This document shows, in pieces, positions 1 to 9,859 of a stretch of DNA of 64,000 nucleotides. The stretch's first letter is position 1, and the number at the start of each line of letters is the position of its first letter. Below the pieces are notes generated by a model. It was not told where the DNA came from. It saw only the letters and a program-made list of their open reading frames with translations, and ran no database searches. Location of the stretch: contig KV748202.1 of assembly GCA_001692895.1 (NCBI GenBank), forward strand, positions 1,736,001 to 1,800,000. Direction: 5' to 3'. This stretch comes from Cenococcum geophilum 1.58 (lineage: Eukaryota > Ascomycota > Dothideomycetes > Gloniales > Gloniaceae). Position numbers and translations under genes: made by a program.

Positions 1-43
1 AGGTTATAGCTGTAAAAATACGTGTAGGATTATATATATAGGA

Positions 44-310
44 TTAATTTTGTATTAAGGGTGTTTTTGTGTTAAGGGTGTAGGCCCCCACTAGGTGGGG
101 GCTGCGCAGCATTTGAAGAACCCGACGGGGCCCGAGTAGTGTGGAACTGTTGAACTCGGGAATTAAGGCTGGGTGCTTAAGTCTTGACAACCCCTGGAAA
201 TCGTCGTTGGTGGCTATCCAATTATAGAATCCGCCGAGCACATCCGCCACCCTAGCACGCTCATCGACGACACGCCATTCTTCACTGTACTTTATATGTC
301 CGATATGCAC
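44..310 (-). CDS. Small ORF of unknown function (possible gene fragment)
   Basis: An 88-residue open frame from ATG at 310 to a stop at 44. I do not recognise it. Residues 10-75 have a balanced, protein-like composition, including SEEWRVVDERARVADVLGGF and a Pro/Leu-rich middle. The last 15 residues are read from AT-rich DNA and are probably not real coding sequence. No intron signals, promoter or neighbouring gene support it. It may be an exon or fragment of a host gene, or chance. Confidence is low because the frame is short and nothing around it gives context. Confidence 0.2.
   Translation of the reverse strand: MHIGHIKYSEEWRVVDERARVADVLGGFYNWIATNDDFQGLSRLKHPALIPEFNSSTLLGPRRVLQMLRSPHLVGAYTLNTKTPLIQN
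84..102. repeat. Perfect GC-rich inverted repeat (hairpin)
   Basis: The arms GCCCCCAC and GTGGGGGC are separated by TAG, giving an 8-bp stem with a 3-nt loop. It lies inside the 44-310 ORF frame. No function can be assigned. Confidence 0.45.
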
Positions 311-413
311 CGTATTGTGTCTTCCATAGCCGCTCTCTATTATGCAGCTTCTTCGAATCTCATTAGACGAATGCCGTGATCTTTCATAATTAGGGCTCGT
401 TTACTACCTTTTT

Positions 414-665
414 TTCACCTGTTCGCGCCACCTGTTCGTCGCCCAAAAACCCCACCTTGAACGAATAGGTGGATATTTCCAGGTCGATCAAATATCCAAC
501 AGGTAGGAGCTGCTTGTTTGCCTCACCTGTTCGGTTTCCACCTGTTGGCCCGTCTTGGCAGCTGGAATTAATGTTCCACCTGGCCTTGCCGCTATTATAG
601 TTAAAAGTAGTATAGAATGCGCGATTTTGCCCACCTGGGTACCGAACAGGTGGAATTCCACCTCG
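414..665. repeat. Cluster of ACCTGTTCG / CGAACAGGT motifs
   Basis: Copies of CACCTGTT, or its complement AACAGGTG, with one- or two-base variants recur in both orientations at about 417, 429, 470, 498, 523, 538, 573, 630 and 645. Several sit in pairs, such as CACCTGTTCGCGCCACCTG. The spacing is irregular, so this is not a simple tandem array. Dense subterminal motif clusters like this are typical of DNA transposon ends, but I find no terminal inverted repeat or target duplication. Confidence 0.4.
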
Positions 666-1670
666 ATTATGATGGTTTTTTGAAGGATTGGACACATCAC
701 ATGATTCTAGTTTATTTGTATCGGGGTTCATGTTAGAGATTTAAAACAAAAATTAATTTGGTAATGGTGCATTCAGCGTGAACGGCTTCTAAGTTTAGAG
801 GGGTCAAACGGGAATGCTGGCTTCTCTCGGCTCTGGACAGTCCTAGGCTTTAGAATAGCTTGATCGTAGACCATCGAATATGAATTTATAAGTCCCTCAA
901 CAGTATCCGGCTTTAGTCAAGCTCCAGGGAATTGCCAGAGTTGATTGTGTTAGAAAATATTATATGCAACAATGGTGTTGTGTCTTGGCCCTCGGCGGGG
1001 CGGAATTTCCAGGCCCCGAACCCCTGTTCTTGGCTCAGACGTGATTCCGTTGGTGCGGATTTTCAATCGGTCCGCAAGCCGACTAACTACATTTGAAGCA
1101 ATTAAGGCCAGAGGCGCACCTGTGACTTTAACTACGATTACCGAAATAATCTATAACGAAAACTCCCCTCACCAAGGTCCATTTCCGTCTTTGGACCTAA
1201 GCAGCCGCCGCTTTAACCTCAGCCGAGGGTGAGCAGCCCTAAGCACGCCCTAAGCGCGCAAGGGGTGGGCCCTTGGGCCTAAATTTGGGAATCGGCTAAA
1301 GATGCCCAATATAGCCTTGAACCAAAATTTCGGCCAAGACTGCTGCAACTTAGCTACCCCTTAAAACCTATTGCTAACGCATTTACGCTTAACCTAGCTT
1401 TAGATTTTAGGTTATTATACTATAATTATTATTATTAAAATTATATAAAATAGCTATATAGTATAAAATGTTCCTTATTAAATATTTCAACACAATGCAA
1501 TCGCCCGCCAAAGAAACCTGCGAAACAAGCCCAACAGAGCTCCCACGAGCTCCAGAGGACTACAGAAACCCTTCCTATTAAAACCACACACCCTAATTTG
1601 GCGTTAGTGGAGGTATATGTGGTGTTTTCTAATATACAGCCCCTAAAACCGGATCACAATAAATAAACAA

Positions 1671-1714
1671 ACCCCTAACCCTAACCTTAACCCCAACCAC
1701 CCCAACCACCCTAA
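1671..1714 (+). repeat. Short telomere-like CCCTAA patch in the LINE 5' region
   Basis: The run reads ACCCCTAACCCTAACCTTAA and then CCCCAACC repeats, about two perfect CCCTAA units with degenerate neighbours. It lies just upstream of the recognisable ORF1. It could be chance, an interstitial telomere scar or part of the LINE 5' leader. It is much too short to be a telomere. Confidence 0.4.
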
Positions 1715-3189
1715 TTGAACAGCGCGCCTTTTAAGAATGTGTTCTATAGACTATACAAACCGTAGAATAAACCCAGCAGGCACTACAGAAACGATCTCTT
1801 GATGCAGACGAGGAGCGCTCCACTATGCTCTCCTTCCTCACCACCGCGATTATAACCCTCTAGACAGCCTTCGCCACCTCAGCGGAGCTTATCTGGACCT
1901 AAGGAACCCAGGAGCAATATGCCCAGGACATAAAGGCAATCCAGACAGATATTGGCGCCCTTAGGAAGGCCGCAACGATGGCTACGAAGAGCGGACTGAC
2001 GTCCATAGGCCCGCTATTGTACGCACACGTCGCTGCTACTATACCTATAATGCCCCAAGCTATAAGACAAGTTGCCTATAAACCTACAGAAGTATATGAG
2101 ATTATAATCCGTATAAGCGACGCCGCTGACCGTAAGGAAACCTTAAAGTAGAATAGCTAAGCCCTAGTATATAAACTCTAGGCTATAGGACCCCTAGACA
2201 CCCATAGAATATAGGCCGTAAAGAAGTTATAAAGCGGTAACGTTAGGGCGTATGTTATGGATAAAGACATAAAAGATAGGTTGCTATAAGAAATAGAGTA
2301 GACGAAGGTCCTTAGACGCTTTGCTATACTAGCTGTTCCGCTAGTACTAGTAGAGGTCTATACGGTATTTATAAGCCTTGCTATCTAAGGCCTAGAGGCT
2401 AAGTAGATAATAGAAGATATAATAAAGCAGAACTGTACTATAGCGGGGCTTATAGTAGAAAGGCTAGCGTGGAAAAGGCTAGGAAGAGTTTAAATGGGAT
2501 AAAAGGTTAAATTATTACTTATTATAGGTATACAGTTAGAAGAATTAGCAAATGCGCTATTTAATTAGGGCCTCTTCTTAGGAGGAGACTACTACCTAGT
2601 TATAAGGCACGAGATAATGTTTCTAGTAACGCAGTGCTTTAAATGCTAAGGCTTTAACTATATAGCTAAGAGTTATAGGAGAGAAGCTAGATGCAGACGC
2701 TGCGCTGGGCAATATAATACTAGTGAATGTATAGGAGATCTACCTAAAAAGTGTATTAACTATAAAGTAGACCACGAGGCATGGAATGGGGCGTGCAGTG
2801 TTAAGCGGACATAGTAGGAGAAGGCTGCAGCAATTAGGGCCTATACGCTAACACACTATATAGGCACCTATAAGGCACCTACGAGCGGATAGCAATTATA
2901 ATCACAGTATAAGATTACTACTAAGGAGGTTTTACAACGAGCTAAGAAAAGGAAGCTAAAGGAGATAGTTACGTAAGAGAGCTCCATATAGGCAGAGGAA
3001 GCCCCCTAGAAGGTCGGCCGGCCGTGGACTTTTAATTATTTTAGGAAGGAAATGGGCCAGAGGACCCTCTAATTAATACTCTAAATAGCACTATATAGTA
3101 GTATATACGCCTTAATTTAAATCCTAGTAACCTAGGAGCCTCTACTAAATACGGAGCTTAATATAGAGGTGGAAGCAGAAGCCTAGCAT

Positions 3190-3400
3190 CAGGAAATTTT
3201 TTTTTGGGCACGTTGTCGCAAGCGAAAATCGGGGTCTGCAAAACCTGCGTAAGTCGCAATTTTGGCAATTTGCGGCAATTTGCAGCAATTTACTATAAAT
3301 AACACAAGTAGCCTGTGCAAATTGCTGCAAAAATACGCAAGTAGCCTGTGCAAGTTGCTGCAATTGCTAAAATTGCTAAAATCGCGACTTAAGCAGACCC
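3190..3400. repeat. Left terminal and subterminal inverted repeat of the CAGGAAA element
   Basis: The terminal bases CAGGAAATTTTTTTTTGGGC are followed by several TTTGCGGCAA, TTTGCAGCAA and GCAAATTGCTGC variants. These pair imperfectly with the right end at 5380-5560. The subterminal motifs could be transposase binding sites, as in other DNA transposons. Confidence 0.65.
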
Positions 3401-3429
3401 TAATATTTTTGGCTGTAATAAAAATACCA

Positions 3430-4385
3430 CAAAGCTCCGCACAAAAGCTCTACTAAGGCTCTGCACGAAGCTCTGCACGAAAGCTCTAACACAAAGCTCT
3501 ACACCAAGCTCTACACGAAGCTCATACACGAAGCTCTACACGAAGCTCTAACCGAAGCTCTACACGAAAGCTCTACACGAAGCTCTACACGAAGCTCCCT
3601 ACACAAAGCTCTACACAGCACGAAGGCTCTACACGAAGCTCTACACAAAGCCCTACACGAAGCTTTGCACGAGGCTTCTACACGAGGCTCTACACGAAGG
3701 TCTGCGTACAGAGGCTCTGCACGAAGAGGCTCTACAACAAAGCTCTGTACAAAGCTCTGCACGAAGCTCTGGCACACGAAGCTCTACACAAAGCTCTACA
3801 CGAAGGCTCTACACGAAGCTTTGTGCGCGAGGCTTTAACACAAGGCTCTAACATAGAAGCTCTGCGTAACAAAAGCTCTACACGAAGCTCTGCAACGAGC
3901 TACCTGCACAAAGCTCTACACGAAGCTCTACACACAAAGCTCTACACGAAGCTCTACACGAAGCTCTACACAACACAAAGCTCTAAAGTCTACACGAAGC
4001 TTTGCACGAGGCTCTACACGAGGCTCTACACGAAGGTCTGCGTACAGAGGCTCTGCACGAGGCTCTACACGAAGCTCTGTACGAAGCTCTGCACGAAGCT
4101 CTGCACGAAGCTCTACACAAAGCCTGCACGAAGCTCTACACAAAGCTTTGCGCGAGGCTTTACACAAGGCTCTACATAAAGCTCTACGTACAGAGGCTCT
4201 ATGCGAGGCTCTGTACAAAGCTCTGCACAAAGCTCTACACGAAGCTTTGCACGAGGCTCTACACAAGGCTCTACACGAAGCTCTGCATAGGGCTCTACAC
4301 AAAGCTCTACGTACAGAGGCTCTGCACGAGGCTTTACGCGAAGCTCTGCGTACGGAGGCTCTACACGAAGCTCTGCATCGGGTCC
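3430..4385. repeat. 12-bp minisatellite (GAAGCTCTACAC)n
   Basis: Nearly 1 kb of tandem GAAGCTCTACAC with variants (AAAGCTCT, GAGGCTCT, CTCTGCACGAAG, and a recurrent CTGCGTACAGAGGCTCT). The unit is four codons long. It reads EALH, KLYT or SSTR on the plus strand, and two of the three minus frames are also open. This explains the overlapping ORFs on both strands here. There is no evidence of translation. Confidence 0.85.
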
Positions 4386-4494
4386 CCGCTATATTCCCGA
4401 TAGCCTCTACACGTGCCTCTACCAAGATACCCCTTATATACACCTAGGTAGCCACCTTATTTTCTACCCTTCCTTATATCCTCCCTACCTAGGG

Positions 4495-4790
4495 AGACAC
4501 CAGAACGACAGCTAGTAGACGACCGTCGCCAGAACCAGACGACCACCGTTCGAACGACCATCCAGCGAACGCCACGAACGATTCAATCAACCGATCGATC
4601 GAATTGAACCAGAGCTTTAATATCGGCCCGTCGCCGAATCGAATCAAGGCCTCCTAGGTAGGCACCCCAGACAACCACCGTTCGAATATACAGCCAGCGA
4701 ACGGCCGTAGAGAACGATTCGAATTAATACGATCAATCGATCAATCGAATCAGGCGGAGCCTTCGATCGGGCCGACCTTTCCCCCAAATT
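4495..4790. repeat. Imperfect tandem duplication of a roughly 140-bp block
   Basis: Two neighbouring blocks share the order AACCACCGTTCGAA, CCAGCGAACG, GAACGATTC, ATCGATCAATCGAAT and a GGCC-containing tail. One runs about 4530-4635 and the other about 4665-4780. A similar ATTAATCGAATCG segment appears at the last bases of the window, next to another TACC-type array. Confidence 0.55.
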
Positions 4791-4796
4791 ACAGAC

Positions 4797-4967
4797 AGGT
4801 AGGCATAGACNGTAGCACAGANAGGAGGCACAGACGGTAGGTATAGACAGGTAGGCATAGACAGGTAGCACAGACAGGTAGGTACAGACAGGTAGGCACA
4901 GACAGTAGGCATAGACAGGTAGGTACAGACAGTAGGCATAGGCAGGTAGGCATAGGTAGGTACAGAC

Positions 4968-5001
<34 letters not shown>

Positions 5002-5126
5002 GCAGGTAGGCAGACAGGCGGACAGGCAGACAGACAGACAGACAGACAGACAGGCAGGTAGGCAGACAGGCGGACAGGCAGACAGACAGACAGACAGACA
5101 GGTAGGCAGGCAGGCAGGCAGGCACT
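4797..5126. repeat. Tetranucleotide-type array (CAGG/TAGG/CAGA)n
   Basis: Alternating AGGTAGGCATAGAC, (CAGA)n and CAGGCAGGTAGGCAGACAGG units. A roughly 66-bp segment is itself repeated near 4980-5100. Two ambiguous bases (4811, 4822) fall here. The Cys/Leu/Pro-rich open frames on the minus strand are products of the repeat. Confidence 0.85.
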
Positions 5127-5261
5127 AGGCCTAGTTAGGAAATCGGTATACAGCCAGCAGATCGTTAGGAATACCGCCAATTGATAATTTAGAGCCTTTG
5201 TAAAGAGTATCTCCCTTATCTTAATTGCTTAATAAATAGCTCTATATTTTATATAGTTATA

Positions 5262-5360
5262 TAGAAATATAAAATATGTAAAATATAAAATGTATAAAAT
5301 ATATAAAATATGCAAAATATATAAAATATATAAAATATACAAAACGTGTAAAATATATAG
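5262..5360. repeat. AT-rich array of AAAATATAT units
   Basis: About 100 bp of tandem (T)AAAATATA/AAAATATGC-like units between the tetranucleotide array and the right subterminal repeats. It is non-coding. Confidence 0.7.
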
Positions 5361-5379
5361 GCTCTACGCGTTTGCTGCG

Positions 5380-5560
5380 AGTTGCTATAAAATACGCAGG
5401 CTCTGTGCAGTTTGCTGCAAGTTACTGCAAAATACGTAGGCTCTGTGTAGTTTGCCGCAAAATGCGCAAACCGCATAAGACTATATACGACTGCCGCGAC
5501 CGTACAGTTTGCCGCAAATTGCCGCAAACTGCAACAACGAGCCCGAAAAAAAATTTCCTG
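5380..5560. repeat. Right terminal and subterminal inverted repeat of the CAGGAAA element
   Basis: Two direct copies of a 45-50 bp unit (GCAGGCTCTGTGCAGTTTGC and GTAGGCTCTGTGTAGTTTGC) are followed by TTTGCCGCAAATTGCCGC. The end is GCCCGAAAAAAAATTTCCTG, the inverted counterpart of the left terminus. Confidence 0.65.
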
Positions 5561-5689
5561 ATGAGATCCGGAGAGAGGTATTTAGAGGCTTTAAAACTGC
5601 GTTATAAGGAAGCAAACGGACGCTAAAGGGCACCGACTTAGCTAACTTAGAGGCTAGTATGGACCTCTTATGCTAGGACACCGGAAAAT

Positions 5690-8600
5690 ACTTACAATTA
5701 TATAGTATAATACTAATAATAGTAGGAACGGCGTACTGCTCTACTTCCTATAAGAGGTAGAGTAGGCGAACCCCTAGCTAGATATATTAGCTATCTAAGA
5801 GCTATAGCGGAGGGATTAAGGAAATATGATATATACTATAAAATCCTACTACCTAGTATATGCGGGAGTAAGCAATATAAGGGTCTGCTTTTATATAAAT
5901 AAGGCTATTAATATAAATAAGTGGGCGCCTATATACCACTTAGCGGACGCATATATAATTAAGCTAAAGGGCTGCGAGAGGACTATCTAGATTTATAATA
6001 TTTATAACCCCTAATAGACAAACAGTAGTGTCTATATACTACTAGAGCTGCTAAGGGCCGAAGGAGAATATATACTGTTAGGTGATTTTAATCTATACCA
6101 CCCCTTCTAGGGAGGTATAATAGTAATATGCGCGGATAACGCGGCGGACAACCTTATCCGCGCTATAAAGGCAGCCGGCCTAAGCCTAGCTATTAAGGTG
6201 GGCATAGAGATATAGGTAAAGGATATATTAAGGAGCACGCTAGACCTAGTGTTTACCTCCCCCTAGATTACTAATAGGCTGCTGCAGAGTTAAAGATAAA
6301 ACTGCTGGCATATAGGGTCCAACTACTTTCCTATTATTATGGAGGTGGACGTAGAGATGCTGGAGGGGCCCCCCTTACCTAGGAGACCGCTATAGAAGAA
6401 GGCTAATTGGAAGGTAGTATAGAGTGAGCTAGAGGGCCAACTCTAGCCCCTATATAGACTCCCGTGCGATATAAGAGATAAACTAGACATACTAGCGGAG
6501 GCTATACACTAAGTAATTAAGAACACTATAGTAAAAATAGTACCTAACGCGTGGCCCTTGCCGTAAGCCTCTAAAGTATGGTTAGAGGAATGTATAGAAG
6601 TAGTAAAGGAAACCTAATAGGCCTTCTGGGTATAGAAGGTCTCTTAGTTAGTACCTAACTAGATTAACTATAAAGTTATATAAAATAAGAAAAAAAGGGT
6701 AATCTAATGAGAGGCTAATAAGCTATAGAGGAGGACTGTTAAAAAGCTAATAAACAACCCTAAAGGGATGTAGAGGATAGTAAAATGGGCGCGTATAGCG
6801 GACGGGAAGCTAAAGGCCCTACTATAGTTTCCTCCTATTAGCAGACTAGGAGAGGAGACCCTATACTATAATAATAAGGAGAAGGCCACTATTCTTATAG
6901 AGTAGTTCTTTCCGCTGCTAGTAGAGGCGGACCTTAGCGATATACTAGGGTTTATATACCCAGAGCCGCGAATAGCGAAGGAAGTAGTTAAGAAGGAGGA
7001 TATTATTACGGCCCTAAAGGGGCTTGCCCCTAATAAGGCCCTAGGTCTAAAGAAGATTACTAACTAATTCCTTAAGATATGCGGAGAGTAGCTAGCCCCA
7101 GTGCTGGCTAAACTCTTTAGCAGCTATATAGCAATTAGACATTACTTAAAACCGTTTAAAGACTCTATTATAGTAGTCCTCTAGAAACTATAGAAGCTAT
7201 CCTATACTACGGCAAAGGCCTACTGGCTAATCGCGCTGCTTAACACCATTAGGAAGCTACTTAAGAGAATAGTAGCTAGCTAACTATTTAAAATTGCGGA
7301 GGAGATGGGTATGCTATTGGCTAGTTAGATAGGAGTAAGGCCGGGGCGCTTAATATAGATAGCACTAGAGCTACTAACCTAATAGGTATATATGGTGTAG
7401 AGGAGTAGCCTAAACCTAGTAGCCTTATTACTTAGCCTTAACATTTCCGGGGCCTTTGACTAAGTCTCCTATAAAAGAATAATCTATAATATAAAGGCCT
7501 AAGCCGTGCCCTACTAAATAGTATAGTTTATAAAGTTCTTCCTTAAGGATTAAACAACGAGGCTCTTAATTAGAGGATATATAGCACAAACAATATAAAT
7601 AAACACTAGTATACCCTAAGGCTTAGCGCTATTACTAATCCTATTCCTCTTTTTTACCTATACACTCCTACTAGAGCTATAAGGGGGAACTACTATAGCA
7701 TTTAGATTTATTAACGACTTTAATATACTAACGTATAGCAAGACTATAGAGGAAAACTATAAAACTATAGAAAGGGCGTATAAGGTATATACGGCATGGG
7801 CACGCCAGTATAGGGTAGTATTTGCCCCCGAAAAGTACTACCTTATCTATTTTATAAGGAGCTATAAGAAGTTTAATATAAAGGCTATAGCTAATATATA
7901 TGGCTTTACGGAAGGCCTAGCTAGTAACCTATATATATTAGGGATATAAGTTAACTTAAAGTTTAAATAGGGACCGCACGTTAATATCGTTAAGATAAAG
8001 GCGATTACCTAAATGGCCGTACTAACCTGGCTTACGGCCTCTATATAGGGCGCCTCCTTCTAAAAGGCGCGGATAATATACTCCGCTATAGTCCGGCCGG
8101 TAATCTTATACGGATATAGTATCTGGTACTTGCTACCGGAGTAGATAAAGCCTAAGGAGATAAGTAAAACTAAGCTGCGCTAGCTAGGCGTAGCACAGAA
8201 CCTATGCCTCCGCACTATTGCGGGGGTGTATAAATTAACGCTAATAGTAGTACTAGAGTATGAGATGGGGTTTCCGCCGCTCCAAATACACCTTAAAGAG
8301 CTAGCTATAGCCTATACGGAGAGGACGCGGGAAGGACTAGCAAGAGAGTATATTAAGAGGGAGTATAATACTATACGGGCTATAATAGCCTACTAACTCT
8401 GGCCTAGAATAAAGCTATTAATATGGCCCACTAGACGGGATAAGCTTAAAAGGATGGCGGCCGCTATCTTAGGGATAAATATACGGCTAATGGACTTATC
8501 TAAAGCGCAGTATAAGAGAAGTAGAAGGGCTGGGGTATAAAAGGCGTTTAAGAAGCGGTGGAAAAGGAAATAGGAAAAGTACTAGAGCACGCTTACCCAC

Positions 8601-9035
8601 TATATAATGGCCTAGGCCGAGACATGGAATAAGGAAGTCTTTAAATGCCACGCGAAGCTTATAAAGGTAGAGAGCATAATTAATACGCTGCTTAGAACTG
8701 AGTATATAGGGCTTAACAGATACCTCTACTACTAAAAAGTACTAGGGCACTTAACCCCGGCCTGCCTATGCGGCCATAGCTAACAATTAACGATGTACGT
8801 AGTAGTATTCTGCCCTAGATACGCTATTGGCCGGGCGGAAATATATTACTATACTAGAACATCCTTATATAAAGAGCTCCTAACTAAGCTAAAGGCTACT
8901 AAGGTAGTTGCGGACTAGTTTATATAGACAAACCTCTTACTACACCTTTTATTTGCTAAAGAGCTGGCTGGAGTAAAGAGAGGAGGCTAGCAAGTGCTTT
9001 AAGAGGCGGAGGATAAATACTGTAGGGATAGTAGA
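5690..9035 (+). pseudogene. LINE ORF2: endonuclease and reverse transcriptase, RIP-mutated
   Basis: An endonuclease domain runs from about 5695 to 6270. It shows a NSRNGVLLYF-like start, LDILAI, a VCFYINK stretch, LLGDFNLYHPF around 6080, and a terminal STLDLVF near 6240. The reverse transcriptase lies at about 6980-7960. Its recognisable blocks are KGLAPNKALGLKKI, an LNISGAFD motif near 7440 and FINDFNILTYSK near 7710 in place of the F-x-D-D box, so the first catalytic Asp is now Asn. The C-terminal part (about 8200-8990) has an AGVYKLT...MGFPPLQIHL block and a CLCGH cysteine-histidine cluster at about 8765, as in Tad1-type ORF2. There are many TAA/TAG stops and no start codon I trust. The last coding bases are near 9035. 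The gene once copied the LINE by target-primed reverse transcription and is now dead. Confidence 0.75.
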
Positions 9036-9039
9036 ATAT

Positions 9040-9400
9040 AGTAGAATTTTGCAGATAGCAACCTAGTAGAAGTTAGCAGAACTCTAGTAACCTAGCAGAA
9101 TTTAGTAGAACTTATTAACCTAGCAGAATTTGGTAGAATTTGGCAACCTAATAGAAGTTAGTAGAATTTTAGTAACCTAATAGAATTTGGCAGAGTTTTA
9201 GCAACCTAATAGAATTTGGCAGAGTTTTAGCAACCTAATAGAATTTAGCAGAATCTCGGCAACCTAGCAGAATCTAATAACCTAATAGAAGTTGGCAGAA
9301 CTTTAGCAACCGGGCAGAATTTAATAGGATTTAACAGAATTTAGTAACCTAGTAGAGTTTGGTAGAGGTTAATATCCTAATAGAACTTAATAAAACTTAG
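9040..9400 (+). repeat. 29-bp minisatellite at the LINE 3' end
   Basis: The tandem unit CAACCTAATAGAATTTGGCAGAGTTTTAG is seen best at 9203-9260. More degenerate copies on either side keep the GCAGAATTT core. It directly follows ORF2 and may be a 3'-UTR array of the LINE. The GCAGAA(C/T)TTAGCAGAA core also occurs in the LTRs of gypsy C and, inverted, near 60545. Confidence 0.65.
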
Positions 9401-9409
9401 TAAGGTACA

Positions 9410-9790
9410 AAGCTGCGTATATTAACGTAGATGCAAATAACGGAACCTTCTATACCACTATTAGCCCTATAGGCCACCGGCCTATGCCCTACCTAGATAA
9501 CTGGAGCAGCTAGGAACAGAACCTAGGCCCTAGCTATATACCCCACCAGACAAACCCAGGAGTACGCATTAAGATGGCTTTTCTATAGCGTCTTAAAGAG
9601 ACGTCTACTCGTGCTTAGCAGTTACTAATTAAAAGAGAGGCTATATAGGCCGCATAATAAGCCATATAGGCCGTATAACAAGAGAAGGAGAGGTTTTATC
9701 CGGCCCTAGCGGTACGGTTCCCCTCTTATACACGTATATATATATACCCATATAGACCCGCTATATGGACCCTAACGGGAGCCGTAACAG
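9410..9790 (+). pseudogene. Coding-like remnant of unknown origin
   Basis: Between the minisatellite and A1 a reading frame broken by a few TAG/TAA codons gives protein-like text. It includes DANNGTFYTTISPIGHRPMP at the start, an Ala/Gln/Glu-rich helical stretch (KREAI-AA--AI-AV-QEKERF) around 9630-9690, and PALAVRFPSYTRIYIYPYRP near 9700-9760. I do not recognise the family. It could be the 3' tail of the LINE, or part of another, older element. The sequence keeps more CpA than its surroundings. Confidence 0.3.
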
Positions 9791-9859
9791 CGTAATTAAA
9801 TATCATAATATAACATATTAAATATTCTTTTATTCTTTTAAATTTTTTAATAATATTTC
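9791..9859. other. AT-rich target of A1 with target-site duplication
   Basis: A short AT-rich stretch ends in ATTTC (9855-9859). The same five bases follow the other end of A1 at 30774-30778. Confidence 0.7.

Larger units (their letters stand above)
1..1480. other. Unassigned region, less RIP-mutated
   Basis: This stretch keeps many CpA, TpG and CpG dinucleotides, unlike the TpA-rich DNA that follows. I recognise no gene in it. It holds a short GC-rich hairpin (84-102), an 88-codon ORF on the minus strand (44-310), a cluster of ACCTGTTCG-like motifs (about 414-665) and a GC-rich patch around 985-1270. It could be intergenic host DNA or an old, single-copy transposon remnant that escaped mutation. 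The change to RIP-like composition lies near 1380-1480. Confidence 0.5.
3190..5560. mobile_element. Non-coding inverted-repeat DNA element, unknown superfamily, 2371 bp
   Basis: Both ends begin CAGGAAATTTTTTTT followed by (T/C)GGGC(A/T)CGTTGT, in inverted orientation, and each is flanked by AT (3188-3189 and 5561-5562), a possible 2-bp target duplication. Inside each end lie repeats of GCAATTTGCGGCAA and GCAGGCTCTGTGCAG type. The body is satellite: a 12-bp minisatellite (3430-4385), a roughly 140-bp duplicated block (4495-4790), a tetranucleotide array (4797-5126) and an AT-rich array (5262-5360). No transposase is visible, so it would be non-autonomous. It interrupts LINE ORF1 cleanly. A second element with similar termini starts at 63468. 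The long ORFs inside are translations of the minisatellite. Confidence 0.7.
1740..5690 (+). pseudogene. LINE ORF1 (gag-like nucleic-acid-binding protein), broken
   Basis: The ORF1 reading frame can be followed from about 1740 through many TAG/TAA stops to 3187, and again from 5563 to about 5690. A DNA element (3190-5560) lies between. An N-terminal stretch around 1795-1980 is charged and could form a coiled coil. A central block (about 2100-2400) resembles the RNA-binding part of LINE ORF1. It is followed by a series of zinc-knuckle cysteines: CFKC at 2635-2646, CRRC at 2692-2703, then Cys at 2728 and later. One knuckle histidine has become tyrosine, as expected from C-to-T change. Rejoining the flanks keeps the frame open across the insertion point. 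The start codon is uncertain and no functional protein is possible. Confidence 0.7.
1480..9400 (+). mobile_element. Non-LTR retrotransposon (LINE, Tad1-like), RIP-mutated and interrupted
   Basis: A two-ORF LINE on the plus strand. ORF1 ends in a gag-like CCHC zinc-knuckle block. ORF2 carries an apurinic-type endonuclease, a reverse transcriptase and a C-terminal Cys/His region, in the order expected of the fungal Tad1 clade. The 5' end is not sharply defined. The 3' end is taken to include a 29-bp minisatellite at 9040-9400. Both ORFs are full of TAA/TAG stops at former Gln and Trp codons. A DNA element with inverted termini (3190-5560) splits ORF1. The clade call comes from domain order and recognisable sequence blocks, not from a search. 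Confidence 0.75.

Noticed and set aside
972..1232. 86-residue plus-strand ORF
   Set aside because: Short, no recognisable motif, Arg/Ser/Thr-rich composition, no context; likely chance in GC-rich DNA.
1671..1714. Chromosome end
   Set aside because: Only about two perfect CCCTAA units, and sequence continues on both sides.
3511..4447. Several overlapping ORFs of 88-171 residues on both strands
   Set aside because: They are translations of the 12-bp minisatellite in different frames and show only four-residue repeats.
4644..5180. Cys/Leu/Pro-rich ORFs of 130 and 178 residues on the minus strand
   Set aside because: They come from the CAGG/TAGG/CAGA array and include ambiguous bases.
9040..9400. 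Possible CRISPR-like array
   Set aside because: Units are contiguous and degenerate without distinct spacers, in eukaryotic transposon context; it is a minisatellite.
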